NCBI GenBank assembly: GCA_949035555.1
Contig: CAROLD010000001.1
Location: 124,001-188,000, forward strand
Length of the DNA: 64,000 bases
DNA from: an uncultured bacterium
GTDB lineage: Bacteria; Cyanobacteriota; Vampirovibrionia; Gastranaerophilales; Gastranaerophilaceae
Direction: 5' to 3'
Made by a program: the position numbers and the translations under genes. A model generated the notes under the pieces. The model saw only the letters and a list, made by a program, of their open reading frames with translations. It was not told the DNA's origin and did not search any database. Of this stretch, positions 16,157 to 23,869 are shown piece by piece (the stretch's first letter is position 1; each line of letters starts with the position of its first letter).

Positions 16157-17158
16157 ATGAAATTAACAGTACTTGGAGCAGGATGTTGGGGGCTAACTTT
16201 AGCGTGGCTTTTAACCGATAATTTTGAAAATATAACAGTTTGGGGCAGAGAACAGGATTTATCTCAGGATTTAAGAGAAAATAAACATTGTTCAAAGCCG
16301 TTAGAAGTTCAGCTTGATAAAAAAGTTGAAGTTACTTCAAATTTAGCAGATGCAATCAGCGGTGCTGACATTATCCTTTCTGTTGTTGCAACATCAGGAA
16401 CCCGCGATGTTTGTGAGAATTTGAAAAAAGCAGGTATAAAACCGGAACAAGTTTTGGTTAATGCTTCAAAAGGGATTGAACTACCATCTTTGATGAGAAT
16501 GTCAGAGGTAATAAAAGATGTTCTTCCTGAACAAAAACTTGTAATTCTATCAGGTCCTACTCTTGCTAAAGAAGTTCTTCAAGGCAAACCTACAGCGGCA
16601 TGTGTTGCGTGCGAAGATATTCAAACTGCTGAATTTGTTCAAAAGGCTTGTAATGTTCCTAACAAATTCAGATTATACACAAATACTGATGTAATCGGGG
16701 TTGAGCTTGGCGGAAGTTTGAAAAACGTAATAGCAATTGCTTCAGGTTTCGCTCATACTATGGGCTTGGGCGACAATTGTTCAGGCTCTCTGTTAACCCG
16801 CGGGATGGCTGAAATCGTGCGTGTAAGTATAACTCTGGGAGCTAACCCTTCTACTCTGTACGGTTTGTCCGGAATGGGAGATTTGATTGCAACATGTTCT
16901 TCTCCAATGTCAAGAAATTATACCGTTGGTTCTATGCTTGCTAAAGGCAAAAAAATTAACGACATTCTCGCAGAACTCGGTTCTGTTGCAGAAGGAGTTA
17001 AAACATCAAAAGCAATCTGCGAATTGGCTAAAAAACTTGATATAGAAGTGCCGGTTTCAAATGCAATATATGAAGCAGTTTATACTGATATTACACCGGA
17101 AGAGCTTTTGTCCAAACTTATGAATAGAAAACTGAAAGAAGAAGAAAGATACGTATAA
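16157..17158 (+). CDS. gpsA: Glycerol-3-phosphate dehydrogenase [NAD(P)+]
   Basis: Reduces dihydroxyacetone phosphate to sn-glycerol-3-phosphate for phospholipid synthesis. It has 333 residues. The Rossmann motif is LGAGCWGLTLAWLL, and SKGIELPS, LSGPTLAKEVLQGKPT, VELGGSLKNVIAIASG (catalytic lysine) and LSGMGDLIATC are present. AGGAGG precedes the ATG, 13 bases after murQ. Its stop overlaps the start of the PSP1 gene by one base. The usual GAGAWG reads GAGCWG here, a mild change. Function is secure. Confidence 0.95.
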   Translation: MKLTVLGAGCWGLTLAWLLTDNFENITVWGREQDLSQDLRENKHCSKPLEVQLDKKVEVTSNLADAISGADIILSVVATSGTRDVCENLKKAGIKPEQVLVNASKGIELPSLMRMSEVIKDVLPEQKLVILSGPTLAKEVLQGKPTAACVACEDIQTAEFVQKACNVPNKFRLYTNTDVIGVELGGSLKNVIAIASGFAHTMGLGDNCSGSLLTRGMAEIVRVSITLGANPSTLYGLSGMGDLIATCSSPMSRNYTVGSMLAKGKKINDILAELGSVAEGVKTSKAICELAKKLDIEVPVSNAIYEAVYTDITPEELLSKLMNRKLKEEERYV

Positions 17159-18084
17159 TGAAATTTGCTGTAAGATATTTGAAAAATACATTTTATCCGC
17201 TGAACGTACCTGATACAATGAAGCTTGAAGATGGTCAGATGGTTATCGTCCGCACTGAAAAAGGCGAAGAAGCCCTGAAAGTTTTTATTGTTAATTCTCA
17301 AATAGAACAAATCTGGGCAAATTCAAAACATAAACCTGAACCGCTTCCTGTTATCAGAACATTGTCTCAAAGGGATTTACAGACTTTGGAAAATATTAAA
17401 AAGGAAGAGGTTGAAGCTTATTTCAAATGTCAGGCACTTGTAAAACAGCATAAACTTAATATGAATCTTGTTCAGTGCAGAATTACTTTTGACAGACGTA
17501 AAATCACATTCTATTATACAGCACCTGAAAGAGTTGATTTTCGTGCATTATTAAAGGATTTGACTCAAACTTTTACGCGAGTAAGAATTGACCTTCGTCA
17601 TATCGGAGTTCGAGATGAAACCTCAATTCTGGAAGGTGTCGGAATTTGTGGGCAACCTTTTTGTTGTTCAAGCTTCTTAAGAAAGTTTGCAACAATTAAC
17701 GTAAAACTTGCAAAAGATCAAGGGATGCCTATAGCGCCCGGTAAAATTTCAGGAACCTGCGGAAGACTATTGTGCTGTCTGACTTACGAATATTCAAACT
17801 ACATTGATGCCGCAAAAGGTATGCCGCCTATAGGTTCTTCTGTTATGACAACAGAAGGCTTAGGAAAGGTTTGCTATTTGCAGTTTATGAGCGGCAAAGT
17901 TGCGGTTAAAATGGAAGACGGTAAAACAAAAGAATTTGATAAAAACGATATTGAAATGGTTGATGCTGATGTTAACGTAGAAATTGATGTTCCTGCAATT
18001 AACAATTATCAGGATGAAGACAGTTCTAATATTGATATCAAACAACTTGAAGATGACCGAAACAGCTCAACCGGCAACATCTAA
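17158..18084 (+). CDS. ricT: PSP1 domain protein (RicT/YaaT family)
   Basis: A 308-residue cytoplasmic protein of the PSP1 C-terminal family. In Bacillus subtilis RicT joins RicA and RicF in a complex that helps RNase Y mature mRNAs and carries Fe-S clusters. The conserved cysteine-rich core is clear: GVGICGQPFCCSSFL and GTCGRLLCCLTYEYSNY (about residues 160-210), preceded by VDFRALLKDLTQTF and RIDLRHIGVRDE. The acidic C-terminal tail (about 265-308) is less conserved. It is translationally coupled to gpsA. Neither RicA/RicF partners nor RNase Y are in the window, so the role in this organism is inferred. Confidence 0.88.
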   Translation: MKFAVRYLKNTFYPLNVPDTMKLEDGQMVIVRTEKGEEALKVFIVNSQIEQIWANSKHKPEPLPVIRTLSQRDLQTLENIKKEEVEAYFKCQALVKQHKLNMNLVQCRITFDRRKITFYYTAPERVDFRALLKDLTQTFTRVRIDLRHIGVRDETSILEGVGICGQPFCCSSFLRKFATINVKLAKDQGMPIAPGKISGTCGRLLCCLTYEYSNYIDAAKGMPPIGSSVMTTEGLGKVCYLQFMSGKVAVKMEDGKTKEFDKNDIEMVDADVNVEIDVPAINNYQDEDSSNIDIKQLEDDRNSSTGNI

Positions 18085-18093
18085 TCCGTATTT

Positions 18094-19068
18094 CTACAAT
18101 GTAAACCCTTGTATTTGGGCTAAATTTTTAAAGAAATTATTATATGATTTTTCATAAACTATTGTAGTGTCCCACGAGTTTACATAAAGAATTTTTGAAG
18201 GATTTCCTTTGTCATCTTTTATTACTTCTTTTATATAATATTCGTGATTTTCTATTTGAGCGGCATTATTGTTTGATGAAAATAATTTTGCAATAAATGA
18301 TGGTGGTTTGAATGCGCAAGTTAAAGTAGTAGAGTTCGGATTATCTGCGAAATTTTTAATCATTTCATCGAAAGCTTCTTTTGTCATTGGACTGTAATAT
18401 TCTTTATTTTTTGGAGCAATATTTTCTGTAGTTAAACCTTTTCCAGTTTTTCCTGTCAGCATGTAACCAATAGAATATTTATCAACATTATTAGATTTCC
18501 CGCTAATGCTTCTATCAGGAAACAGTTTATCTTCCGCGGTAATGCCTTCTGAATCAAAATATTTTTCGACTGCCGCTTCTATTAAGTTCATATCTAAATC
18601 TCCGACAGAATATCCTTTATCAACTAAATCAGATTTAGTTACATTAATTGTTTGTTTTTCTCCGCGGGTATTAAATATTGTAATTTGATAAGGGTCTTTT
18701 GCCGTCCCTTCGTGATTAGCATCGATTGCATTTTTAATTGCCTCTTTTCCTATATCGGTTTGAGCCAGAGCTTTAGTACTGCTCAATAGCCAGCAATCAG
18801 TAAGTTCTTGTTGCTTTATATCTTCAATTTTGCCGTTAGACATTACATTTTGTTGCTCTGTTCCAAATAAATTTTTATCAGAAATTGGTTTATTAAACAT
18901 GGAACCATCATTGCTGATTCCAAATTTTTCATAGTTATTCCAAATATTTTTGTTTTCCGGCGTCTCAACAGAAGTTTTGTTTTCAATATTTGACTGCTCA
19001 GTTTCTATATTTTTAACAATCTCAGTTGTATTGTTATCAATTTCTATAGGATTAATTTGCTCTGTCAT
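18094..19068 (-). CDS. Calpain-like (C2-type) cysteine peptidase domain protein
   Basis: A 324-residue protein without a signal peptide. The calpain catalytic signature is readable: QQELTDCWLLSS with C92, then NHEYYIKEV with H275 and YVNSWDT with N297, in the correct order for a Cys-His-Asn triad. The first 85 residues are polar and Asn/Glu-rich, a possible secretion or targeting segment. C2 peptidases are rare in bacteria, and most are extracellular or effector-like, so an effector role in a host-associated organism is possible but unproven. Its own promoter region (TATATAATTTATGAGAGAA before the ATG) lies after the minE terminator. Its 3' end converges on ricT with nine bases between. Confidence 0.78.
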   Translation of the reverse strand: MTEQINPIEIDNNTTEIVKNIETEQSNIENKTSVETPENKNIWNNYEKFGISNDGSMFNKPISDKNLFGTEQQNVMSNGKIEDIKQQELTDCWLLSSTKALAQTDIGKEAIKNAIDANHEGTAKDPYQITIFNTRGEKQTINVTKSDLVDKGYSVGDLDMNLIEAAVEKYFDSEGITAEDKLFPDRSISGKSNNVDKYSIGYMLTGKTGKGLTTENIAPKNKEYYSPMTKEAFDEMIKNFADNPNSTTLTCAFKPPSFIAKLFSSNNNAAQIENHEYYIKEVIKDDKGNPSKILYVNSWDTTIVYEKSYNNFFKNLAQIQGFTL

Positions 19069-19165
19069 TAATGGGTTCTCTCATAAATTATATATTATAT
19101 ATATAAACAATTATTACTTCGCATTTATTCTAAATTTACAAAATTATTTAATAATTCTTTACCAT

Positions 19166-19208
19166 AAAAAAAGAGGCGAATTTCAAAATGAAATTCGCCT
19201 CTTTTTTT
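19166..19208. terminator. Intrinsic terminator ending the minCDE operon
   Basis: GAGGCGAATTTC (19173-19184) and GAAATTCGCCTC (19190-19201), with an A run on the left and a T run on the right. It separates minE from the downstream calpain-like gene on the minus strand. Confidence 0.92.
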
Positions 19209-19221
19209 ATTTATATATTGT

Positions 19222-19722
19222 TTATTTTTCAGAAGCTTCTGCTTCATCCGCTTCAGCATCTTCTTTTTCATTTTCGTCGTTTTCGGAAATTTCTTCTTCT
19301 GATACTTGTTCTTCTGCGGCTTCATCCTCTTCAACATTTTCTTCGTTGTCTTCTGAGTTTTCGCTATTTTCATCTGCTTCTTCAGCGTCCTTATCATCTT
19401 CTTCTTTTAGCGCTTTTTCGATTTCTTCTTCATCTTTTGCTCTAATGACAGGGATTGAAAGCATCAATGCCATCTGGTCGCCTTCCTGGTCAAAGTTCAG
19501 CTCAAGAGCGTCTTTGTCCATTTCAACATATTTTGAAAGAAGTTCAACAAGTTCGCGTCTCATTCTTTGTAATAATTCAGGAGTCAGATTGGTTCTATCC
19601 TGCATTAACACTACGCGAAGTCTGTTGCAAGCAACTTCTTTTGCGTTTTCTTCTTTAGTTTCGGTTTGTTTGAACAGGCTTAAAACTCTGTTGCATAATT
19701 CTTTTAAAATATTTTCGCTCAT
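19222..19722 (-). CDS. minE: Cell division topological specificity factor MinE with a long acidic tail
   Basis: MinE stimulates MinD ATPase and so restricts MinCD to the cell poles. Residues 1-98 are a normal MinE: an N-terminal amphipathic start (ILKELCNRVLSLF), the anti-MinCD helix region (VACNRLRVVLMQDRTNLTP) and the topological domain (MRRELVELLSKYVEMDKDALEL). The protein is 166 residues, about twice the usual 85-95, because residues about 100-166 form a tail made almost only of Glu, Asp, Ser, Asn and Ala. It is coupled to minD (one base between stop and start). Tail function is unknown. Confidence 0.92.
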   Translation of the reverse strand: MSENILKELCNRVLSLFKQTETKEENAKEVACNRLRVVLMQDRTNLTPELLQRMRRELVELLSKYVEMDKDALELNFDQEGDQMALMLSIPVIRAKDEEEIEKALKEEDDKDAEEADENSENSEDNEENVEEDEAAEEQVSEEEISENDENEKEDAEADEAEASEK

Positions 19723-19723
19723 T

Positions 19724-20539
19724 TTACTTCTCCTTACCTATTAAGTTAGAGAAGAATTTCTTAACTTTTGAAAGAACACTTGTTTCTTCTTCAAGATTTA
19801 AGAATGGAACTTCTTCGCCCATAATTCTTTGTGCAACATTGCGGTAAGCTGTACCGGCAAGAGATTTTTCATCGTTAACAATTGGTTCGCCTTTGTTAGT
19901 TGAAGTGATAATGCCTGTATCTTCAGGAATGATACCAATTAATTCAGCTGAAAGGATTTCTACAACATCTTCAACGCTCATCATATCGTTAGATTTGATG
20001 AGGTTTGGACGAACTCTGTTTAATAACAGCTTATAAGATTTAATTTCTTCTTTTGCTTCCAAAAGACCAATGATTCTATCTGCATCACGTACAGCTGACA
20101 TTTCGGGAGTTGTAACAACAATAGCTTCAGTTGCTCCGGCTACTGCGTTTTGGAAACCTTGTTCAATACCCGCAGGACAGTCAACAAGAATATAATCAAA
20201 ATCTTCTTTTAATTTGTCACAGATATCTTTTAATTGTTCTTCTGTAACTGCGGTTTTATCTCTTGTCTGCGCAGCCGCCAATAAACAAAGATTAGGGTTT
20301 TTCTTATCTTTAACCAGAGCTTGTTTTAGTTTGCAACGTTCTTCAACAACGTCAACAATTGTATAAACAATTCGGTTTTCCAAACCTAATAATAAATCTA
20401 AATTTCTAAGACCTAAGTCTGTATCAATCATTACAACCTTATTACCGGCTCTTGCAAGAGCAGTACCGATATTAGCGTTAGTAGTAGTTTTACCGACACC
20501 GCCTTTTCCGGATGTAATTACTATTACTCTACCAGTCAT
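19724..20539 (-). CDS. minD: Septum site-determining ATPase MinD
   Basis: Membrane-bound ATPase of the ParA/MinD superfamily that recruits MinC and oscillates or forms gradients with MinE. Its 271 residues show the deviant Walker A SGKGGVGKTTTNANIG, switch I/II (VMIDTDLGLRNLDLLLG, YILVDCPAGIEQGF) and the C-terminal amphipathic membrane-targeting helix (SVLSKVKKFFSNLIGKEK). It lies in minC-minD-minE order with short gaps, as in proteobacteria and cyanobacteria. The ribosome-binding site AAGGAG is good. Confidence 0.97.
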   Translation of the reverse strand: MTGRVIVITSGKGGVGKTTTNANIGTALARAGNKVVMIDTDLGLRNLDLLLGLENRIVYTIVDVVEERCKLKQALVKDKKNPNLCLLAAAQTRDKTAVTEEQLKDICDKLKEDFDYILVDCPAGIEQGFQNAVAGATEAIVVTTPEMSAVRDADRIIGLLEAKEEIKSYKLLLNRVRPNLIKSNDMMSVEDVVEILSAELIGIIPEDTGIITSTNKGEPIVNDEKSLAGTAYRNVAQRIMGEEVPFLNLEEETSVLSKVKKFFSNLIGKEK

Positions 20540-20549
20540 TTATATCTCC

Positions 20550-21413
20550 TTAATTTTCTTCATGAATTTTTCTTATAACAATACTGCCTTTGTATGTAAA
20601 AGCTTCTTCCGGTGTATATTCACTGGATTTTTGTATATATGGCAGATTGATTGTATCAGGTCTTCTGGCAAAAACCTCACCTATTCTGATTTGAACAGGA
20701 TTTAATTTTAAAGCTCTTATTCTTGCATAATTATTGCCGTCAGAACCGGCATGAGCGATGCCGCCTAAAATACCCCAGACAGTAATATCCCCTTTTGCAA
20801 TAATTTCTGCACCCGGATTAACATCGCCTATGACAATGATATTTCCGTCAGATGAAATACTTTGTCCTGAACGGATTGTTTTTCTTAAATAAAGTGTAGG
20901 TAAAGTTTCCGGGGCATTTTTTAATGAACTGATTTCCTCATCAGATTCCTCTCTAATTTCCTGAGCCTCGACTTGACCCGCAATTACTTCATTATGCTGA
21001 ACTACAGGAGAAATTTCTTTTTCGTCAGCTGATGAACTTTCGTTGGCTTCATCACCAAAGATATTATCTAATGCTTCTGAAACTTCTTCTGTTGGTTCAT
21101 TTGTTTCAAAAGACGGAGCCTCTATTTCGTTTGTGAATTCAGAAACTTTAATATTTAAAGCCGTTGCAGATTCTAATGTTTCAGTTGAGCTTGTGCTTAT
21201 GAATGCAAGCTGAGATTCCATAAGTTCAACGAGTGCTTTTATACTGGTTAATTCAGCCTGTGACAGATTTGCAGAACCCAGCTTTAGACAAATATGTTTG
21301 CCTTTAGATTCAGGCATGTCAAGGACTCTTGAAAGTTCGTAAATAATTTCCGAAGTCTTTTTAGCCGCGGTTAAATCAACGATAAAACCGTTTTCAATAT
21401 ATCCCTTATCCAT
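20550..21413 (-). CDS. minC: Septum site-determining protein MinC
   Basis: Inhibitor of FtsZ assembly, positioned by MinD. From the ATG at 21413 (AAGGGA before it) the protein has 287 residues; a further in-frame ATG at 21476 would add 21 hydrophobic residues that look spurious. The C-terminal beta-helix domain (about 185-287) is typical: TIRSGQSISSDGNIIVIGDV, GAEIIAKGDITVWGILGGIAH, ARIRALKLNPVQIRIG. The N-terminal domain is divergent, and the linker between them is unusually long and acidic (Glu/Ser/Asn-rich), echoing the acidic tail of MinE from the same operon. Confidence 0.93.
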   Translation of the reverse strand: MDKGYIENGFIVDLTAAKKTSEIIYELSRVLDMPESKGKHICLKLGSANLSQAELTSIKALVELMESQLAFISTSSTETLESATALNIKVSEFTNEIEAPSFETNEPTEEVSEALDNIFGDEANESSSADEKEISPVVQHNEVIAGQVEAQEIREESDEEISSLKNAPETLPTLYLRKTIRSGQSISSDGNIIVIGDVNPGAEIIAKGDITVWGILGGIAHAGSDGNNYARIRALKLNPVQIRIGEVFARRPDTINLPYIQKSSEYTPEEAFTYKGSIVIRKIHEEN

Positions 21414-21516
21414 TTTTCCCTTTCTTAAAAATTCGGTTACACTAGATAAGGTACACGAAACAATAAAAGACTTCAAGAAATTATGTACTTTTTGTAATTA
21501 AATGTTGCATTCAATC

Positions 21517-22443
21517 CTAAGCTAAGAAGGTATTATCGCTTACATAGAAAGAATGAACTCTTTGCGCTAATTCGTCTTTTGTAATTTTGCCGTCTTTGTT
21601 TTTGTCTAAGCCTCTGTTTGCTGAGTAATAGTTTTCTCCTGACTGAGTTAAAACTTCTCTTTTTGCTCTGGCAGGTAAAAAGATTAGTGCGTATAATTCG
21701 CCTGCACTAAGTTTATCACTCGCAGAAAAGCCTGCCATTTTTTTAGAATTGGCAATACATTTTTCAACATAGTCAAGCTGTTGTATCGGTGACATATTTC
21801 TTAATGCTGCAGTTGTTGTGCCAAGACTTCTTGCAGTTGATTCAATAAACTGAATTAATCCTGTTGCTGAACCGTGAGGGTTTTTTGCCTGAGCATTGAT
21901 GCCGGATTCGGAATTCATAACTCCTAATAAATCTCTGTAATCACAGTTTAATCTTTTTGAAATTTCTTTTACTTTAGCCAAGAAAGCCGGTCCGTATTTA
22001 CTTTTATCTTTCTTAAGGGTTTTTCCTGCAAGATTAGCCGCAGAATTTACAACACCCTGTTTTTCTTCTGTTGGAGCCTGCGAAGATTTTACAGGTGCGC
22101 TGAAGAAGTTTGTGAATGTTGGAGTGTAGCTCGGTGTGAAAGTGAATTTAGGTACTGGCAAAGAAGCCATAGAGAAAGTCGGCATTTGGAATGTCGGCAT
22201 ATTGTATGAGCCGAAGCCGAAATTCATAACAGGCATCATGAATGGATTACAAAATGCAAACGGATTACAATACCCCATACCGAAAGGCATAAAAGAAGAT
22301 GTGAATAATGAAGCAGCCATAAATGAACCAAGACGCGGAGAACTGATATAATTTCCTCCACAGAAAGGATTGCCGCCGAATGTTGATGGCGGAGGTCCCA
22401 TTCTGTCTATTCTGCTGTTTAATGCTGCCATGTATGCGTTCAT
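21517..22443 (-). CDS. Lysozyme-like/SLT transglycosylase with an EF-hand
   Basis: From the ATG at 22443 (AAGGGA just upstream) the protein has 308 residues and no signal peptide. Residues 1-130 are rich in Met, Pro, Phe and Gly (NPFMMPVMNFGFGSYNMP), probably disordered. Residues about 160-260 resemble a lytic transglycosylase or goose-lysozyme fold: RLNCDYRDLLGVMNSESGIN with the likely catalytic Glu, then GSATGLIQFIESTA. A canonical EF-hand loop, DKNKDGKITKDEL, lies near the C-terminus. It may cut peptidoglycan, with calcium control. It has its own promoter of the GCAATT-N16-CTTTATAT kind. The route out of the cytoplasm is unclear. Confidence 0.82.
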   Translation of the reverse strand: MNAYMAALNSRIDRMGPPPSTFGGNPFCGGNYISSPRLGSFMAASLFTSSFMPFGMGYCNPFAFCNPFMMPVMNFGFGSYNMPTFQMPTFSMASLPVPKFTFTPSYTPTFTNFFSAPVKSSQAPTEEKQGVVNSAANLAGKTLKKDKSKYGPAFLAKVKEISKRLNCDYRDLLGVMNSESGINAQAKNPHGSATGLIQFIESTARSLGTTTAALRNMSPIQQLDYVEKCIANSKKMAGFSASDKLSAGELYALIFLPARAKREVLTQSGENYYSANRGLDKNKDGKITKDELAQRVHSFYVSDNTFLA

Positions 22444-22471
22444 AATATCCCTTAAAATATCCCCTGTATTA

Positions 22472-22501
22472 ATATAAAGGTAAAAAGTATATAAAAATTG
22501 C
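22472..22501 (-). promoter_or_regulatory. GCAATT-N16-CTTTATAT promoter motif (SLT/EF-hand gene)
   Basis: Read on the minus strand: GCAATT (22501-22496), 16 bases, CTTTATAT (22479-22472). The same hexamer, spacing and octamer occur at 31449-31478 and 31653-31682. Confidence 0.5.
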
Positions 22502-22516
22502 ATAAATTTTATCCGC

Positions 22517-22526
22517 TTGTTAACAA
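22517..22526. promoter_or_regulatory. TTGTTAACAA palindrome in the divergent SLT/NrtR gap
   Basis: A perfect 10-base palindrome with a further TTAAC half-site nearby (GTTAACAAATATTAAC, 22519-22534). It could be an operator for the NrtR-type protein encoded next to it, but it is short and AT-rich. Confidence 0.3.
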
Positions 22527-22609
22527 ATATTAACATTTTTTACAATTTGATTTATAGAAATAATTATGTTTATTATATATTAATAGGTGTAGTTTAAGGA
22601 TAGATAAGA

Positions 22610-23290
22610 ATGTTTAACGAAACAAAGACACACGAGATAACAGTTGACGTTGTGATTTTAACAATTAAAAGCAATGCCCTGCAGGTTTTGTTAGTCAAAC
22701 GTACAAATGAACCGTTTAAAGGTAAATGGGCAATTCCGGGAGGATATGTAAGATTATCCGAAAATCTTGATGATGCGGCACTTCGCGTATTAAAAGAAAA
22801 AACTGCAGTTGACAATATCTATCTTGAACAATTATACACTTTTGGCGACCCGCTTCGTCACCCGAATGCACGTGTAATCACATGTGCATACTTTGCGCTT
22901 GTACGTTCTGAGGATTTGAAAATTACATCTTCACCTGAACTCGGATGGCATAAAATCAGCGACCTTCCTGCTCTTGCCTTTGACCACAAAGAAATTATTC
23001 AGTATTCTTTGAAAAGAACAATTGAAAGATTGGAACTTTGTCCTGTCGCTTATCAATTGCTTCCTGAAAAATTTACTTTGACTGAAATGCAAAAAGCTTA
23101 TGAACTTATTATGCGCAAAAAATTGGATAAACGTAATTTCCGTAAAAAGGCTCTTGCTACAAACGGTTTGATTGAACTTGAGGAATATACAAAATCATCC
23201 TCAAAAAGACCTGCAAGGCTATATACTTTTGAAAATATTGAATTAAACTCTAAAAGAGCACATTTTATTAAAAAGGAGACAAGTAAATAA
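22610..23290 (+). CDS. Nudix-fold transcriptional regulator, NrtR-like
   Basis: A 226-residue protein with a Nudix domain (about 1-140) and a winged helix (about 150-226; LTEMQKAYELIMRKKLDKRNF, then RPARLYTFEN), the NrtR layout. The Nudix box GGYVRLSENLDDAALRVLKE keeps G-x5-E and the Arg, but the catalytic REUxEE core reads RVLKEK, so hydrolysis is probably lost and ADP-ribose-type binding kept, as in known NrtR repressors of NAD metabolism. No NAD synthesis gene is near; the closest gene is secG, whose start codon overlaps this stop. An active Nudix enzyme fused to a winged helix is the alternative. Confidence 0.85.
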   Translation: MFNETKTHEITVDVVILTIKSNALQVLLVKRTNEPFKGKWAIPGGYVRLSENLDDAALRVLKEKTAVDNIYLEQLYTFGDPLRHPNARVITCAYFALVRSEDLKITSSPELGWHKISDLPALAFDHKEIIQYSLKRTIERLELCPVAYQLLPEKFTLTEMQKAYELIMRKKLDKRNFRKKALATNGLIELEEYTKSSSKRPARLYTFENIELNSKRAHFIKKETSK

Positions 23291-23514
23291 TGGTTAATAT
23301 AATCTGGGCAATAGAAACAGTTTCAGCCGTTTTGTTAGTAATTTTAATCCTTCTTCATTCGCCAAAAGGTGATGGGATTGGAGGAATTGGCGGTGCATCA
23401 CATGTTTTTGCATCTCAAAAAAGTGCAGAAAAAGGTTTGAATAAATTAACAGGAATAATTTGTGCAATATTTATTCTTTGCACATTCCTAATTGGTTTTG
23501 GTATCGTTAAGTAA
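23290..23514 (+). CDS. secG: Preprotein translocase subunit SecG
   Basis: Small inner-membrane subunit of the SecYEG translocon, 74 residues with two hydrophobic helices (about 3-22 and 52-72). The conserved middle loop is GDGIGGIGGASHVFASQKSAEKGLNKLT; I give it here only in part: GGIGGASHVF and LNKLTG. It starts on the last base of the regulator gene (TAATGG) and is co-transcribed with it. An intrinsic terminator follows. Confidence 0.94.
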   Translation: MVNIIWAIETVSAVLLVILILLHSPKGDGIGGIGGASHVFASQKSAEKGLNKLTGIICAIFILCTFLIGFGIVK

Positions 23515-23542
23515 TTTAATGAAACTTTTTATAAATATACTC

Positions 23543-23575
23543 AAAAAGCCCCGAAATATTAGTGTCGGGGTTTTT
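23543..23575 (+). terminator. Intrinsic terminator after secG
   Basis: CCCCGA (23549-23554) pairs with TCGGGG (23565-23570), extended by an A run on the left and a T run on the right. Confidence 0.85.
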
Positions 23576-23593
23576 AATATATAAAGGAGTAAA

Positions 23594-23845
23594 ATGAGAA
23601 CAGGAAAAATCATAGGGGGAATAATAGCCGCCACAGGAGTTGTATGTACCGGTTCAATTCTGTCGGGCGCAAGGGCTCGTCAAAATCTTGATAAGAAACA
23701 AAAAGTTCTCGTTCAGAAAGAATTCAAACAAATATTGACAAACAGTACTGATATTCTTACATTGAAATCTCAGTATGAAAAAGCGCATCTGCAAACTATG
23801 GTATCGTTTCAAAATGTAAAAAATCTTTCAAAAGCCGCAAAATAA
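23594..23845 (+). CDS. Small membrane-anchored protein, uncharacterised
   Basis: 83 residues with an AAAGGAG ribosome-binding site. The N-terminus (KIIGGIIAATGVVCTGSILSG) is a hydrophobic, glycine-rich segment, either an anchor or an uncleaved signal; VCTGS is not a good lipobox. The rest is a charged, probably helical segment (KKQKVLVQKEFKQILTN). No family recognised. It sits between the secG terminator and the tcdA promoter, so it is probably transcribed alone. Confidence 0.7.
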   Translation: MRTGKIIGGIIAATGVVCTGSILSGARARQNLDKKQKVLVQKEFKQILTNSTDILTLKSQYEKAHLQTMVSFQNVKNLSKAAK

Positions 23846-23856
23846 TATTTTTGTTT

Positions 23857-23862
23857 TACAAT
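23857..23862 (+). promoter_or_regulatory. -10 box giving a leaderless tcdA transcript
   Basis: TACAAT ends seven bases before the ATG at 23870. No ribosome-binding site is present. The -35 is not clear. Confidence 0.45.
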
Positions 23863-23869
23863 AAAACCT

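Noticed and set aside
18950..19744. Long plus-strand open frame, extremely Ser/Phe-rich
   Set aside because: It is the antisense of minE and its acidic tail; Glu/Asp codons read backwards give Ser/Phe-rich nonsense. No ribosome-binding site.
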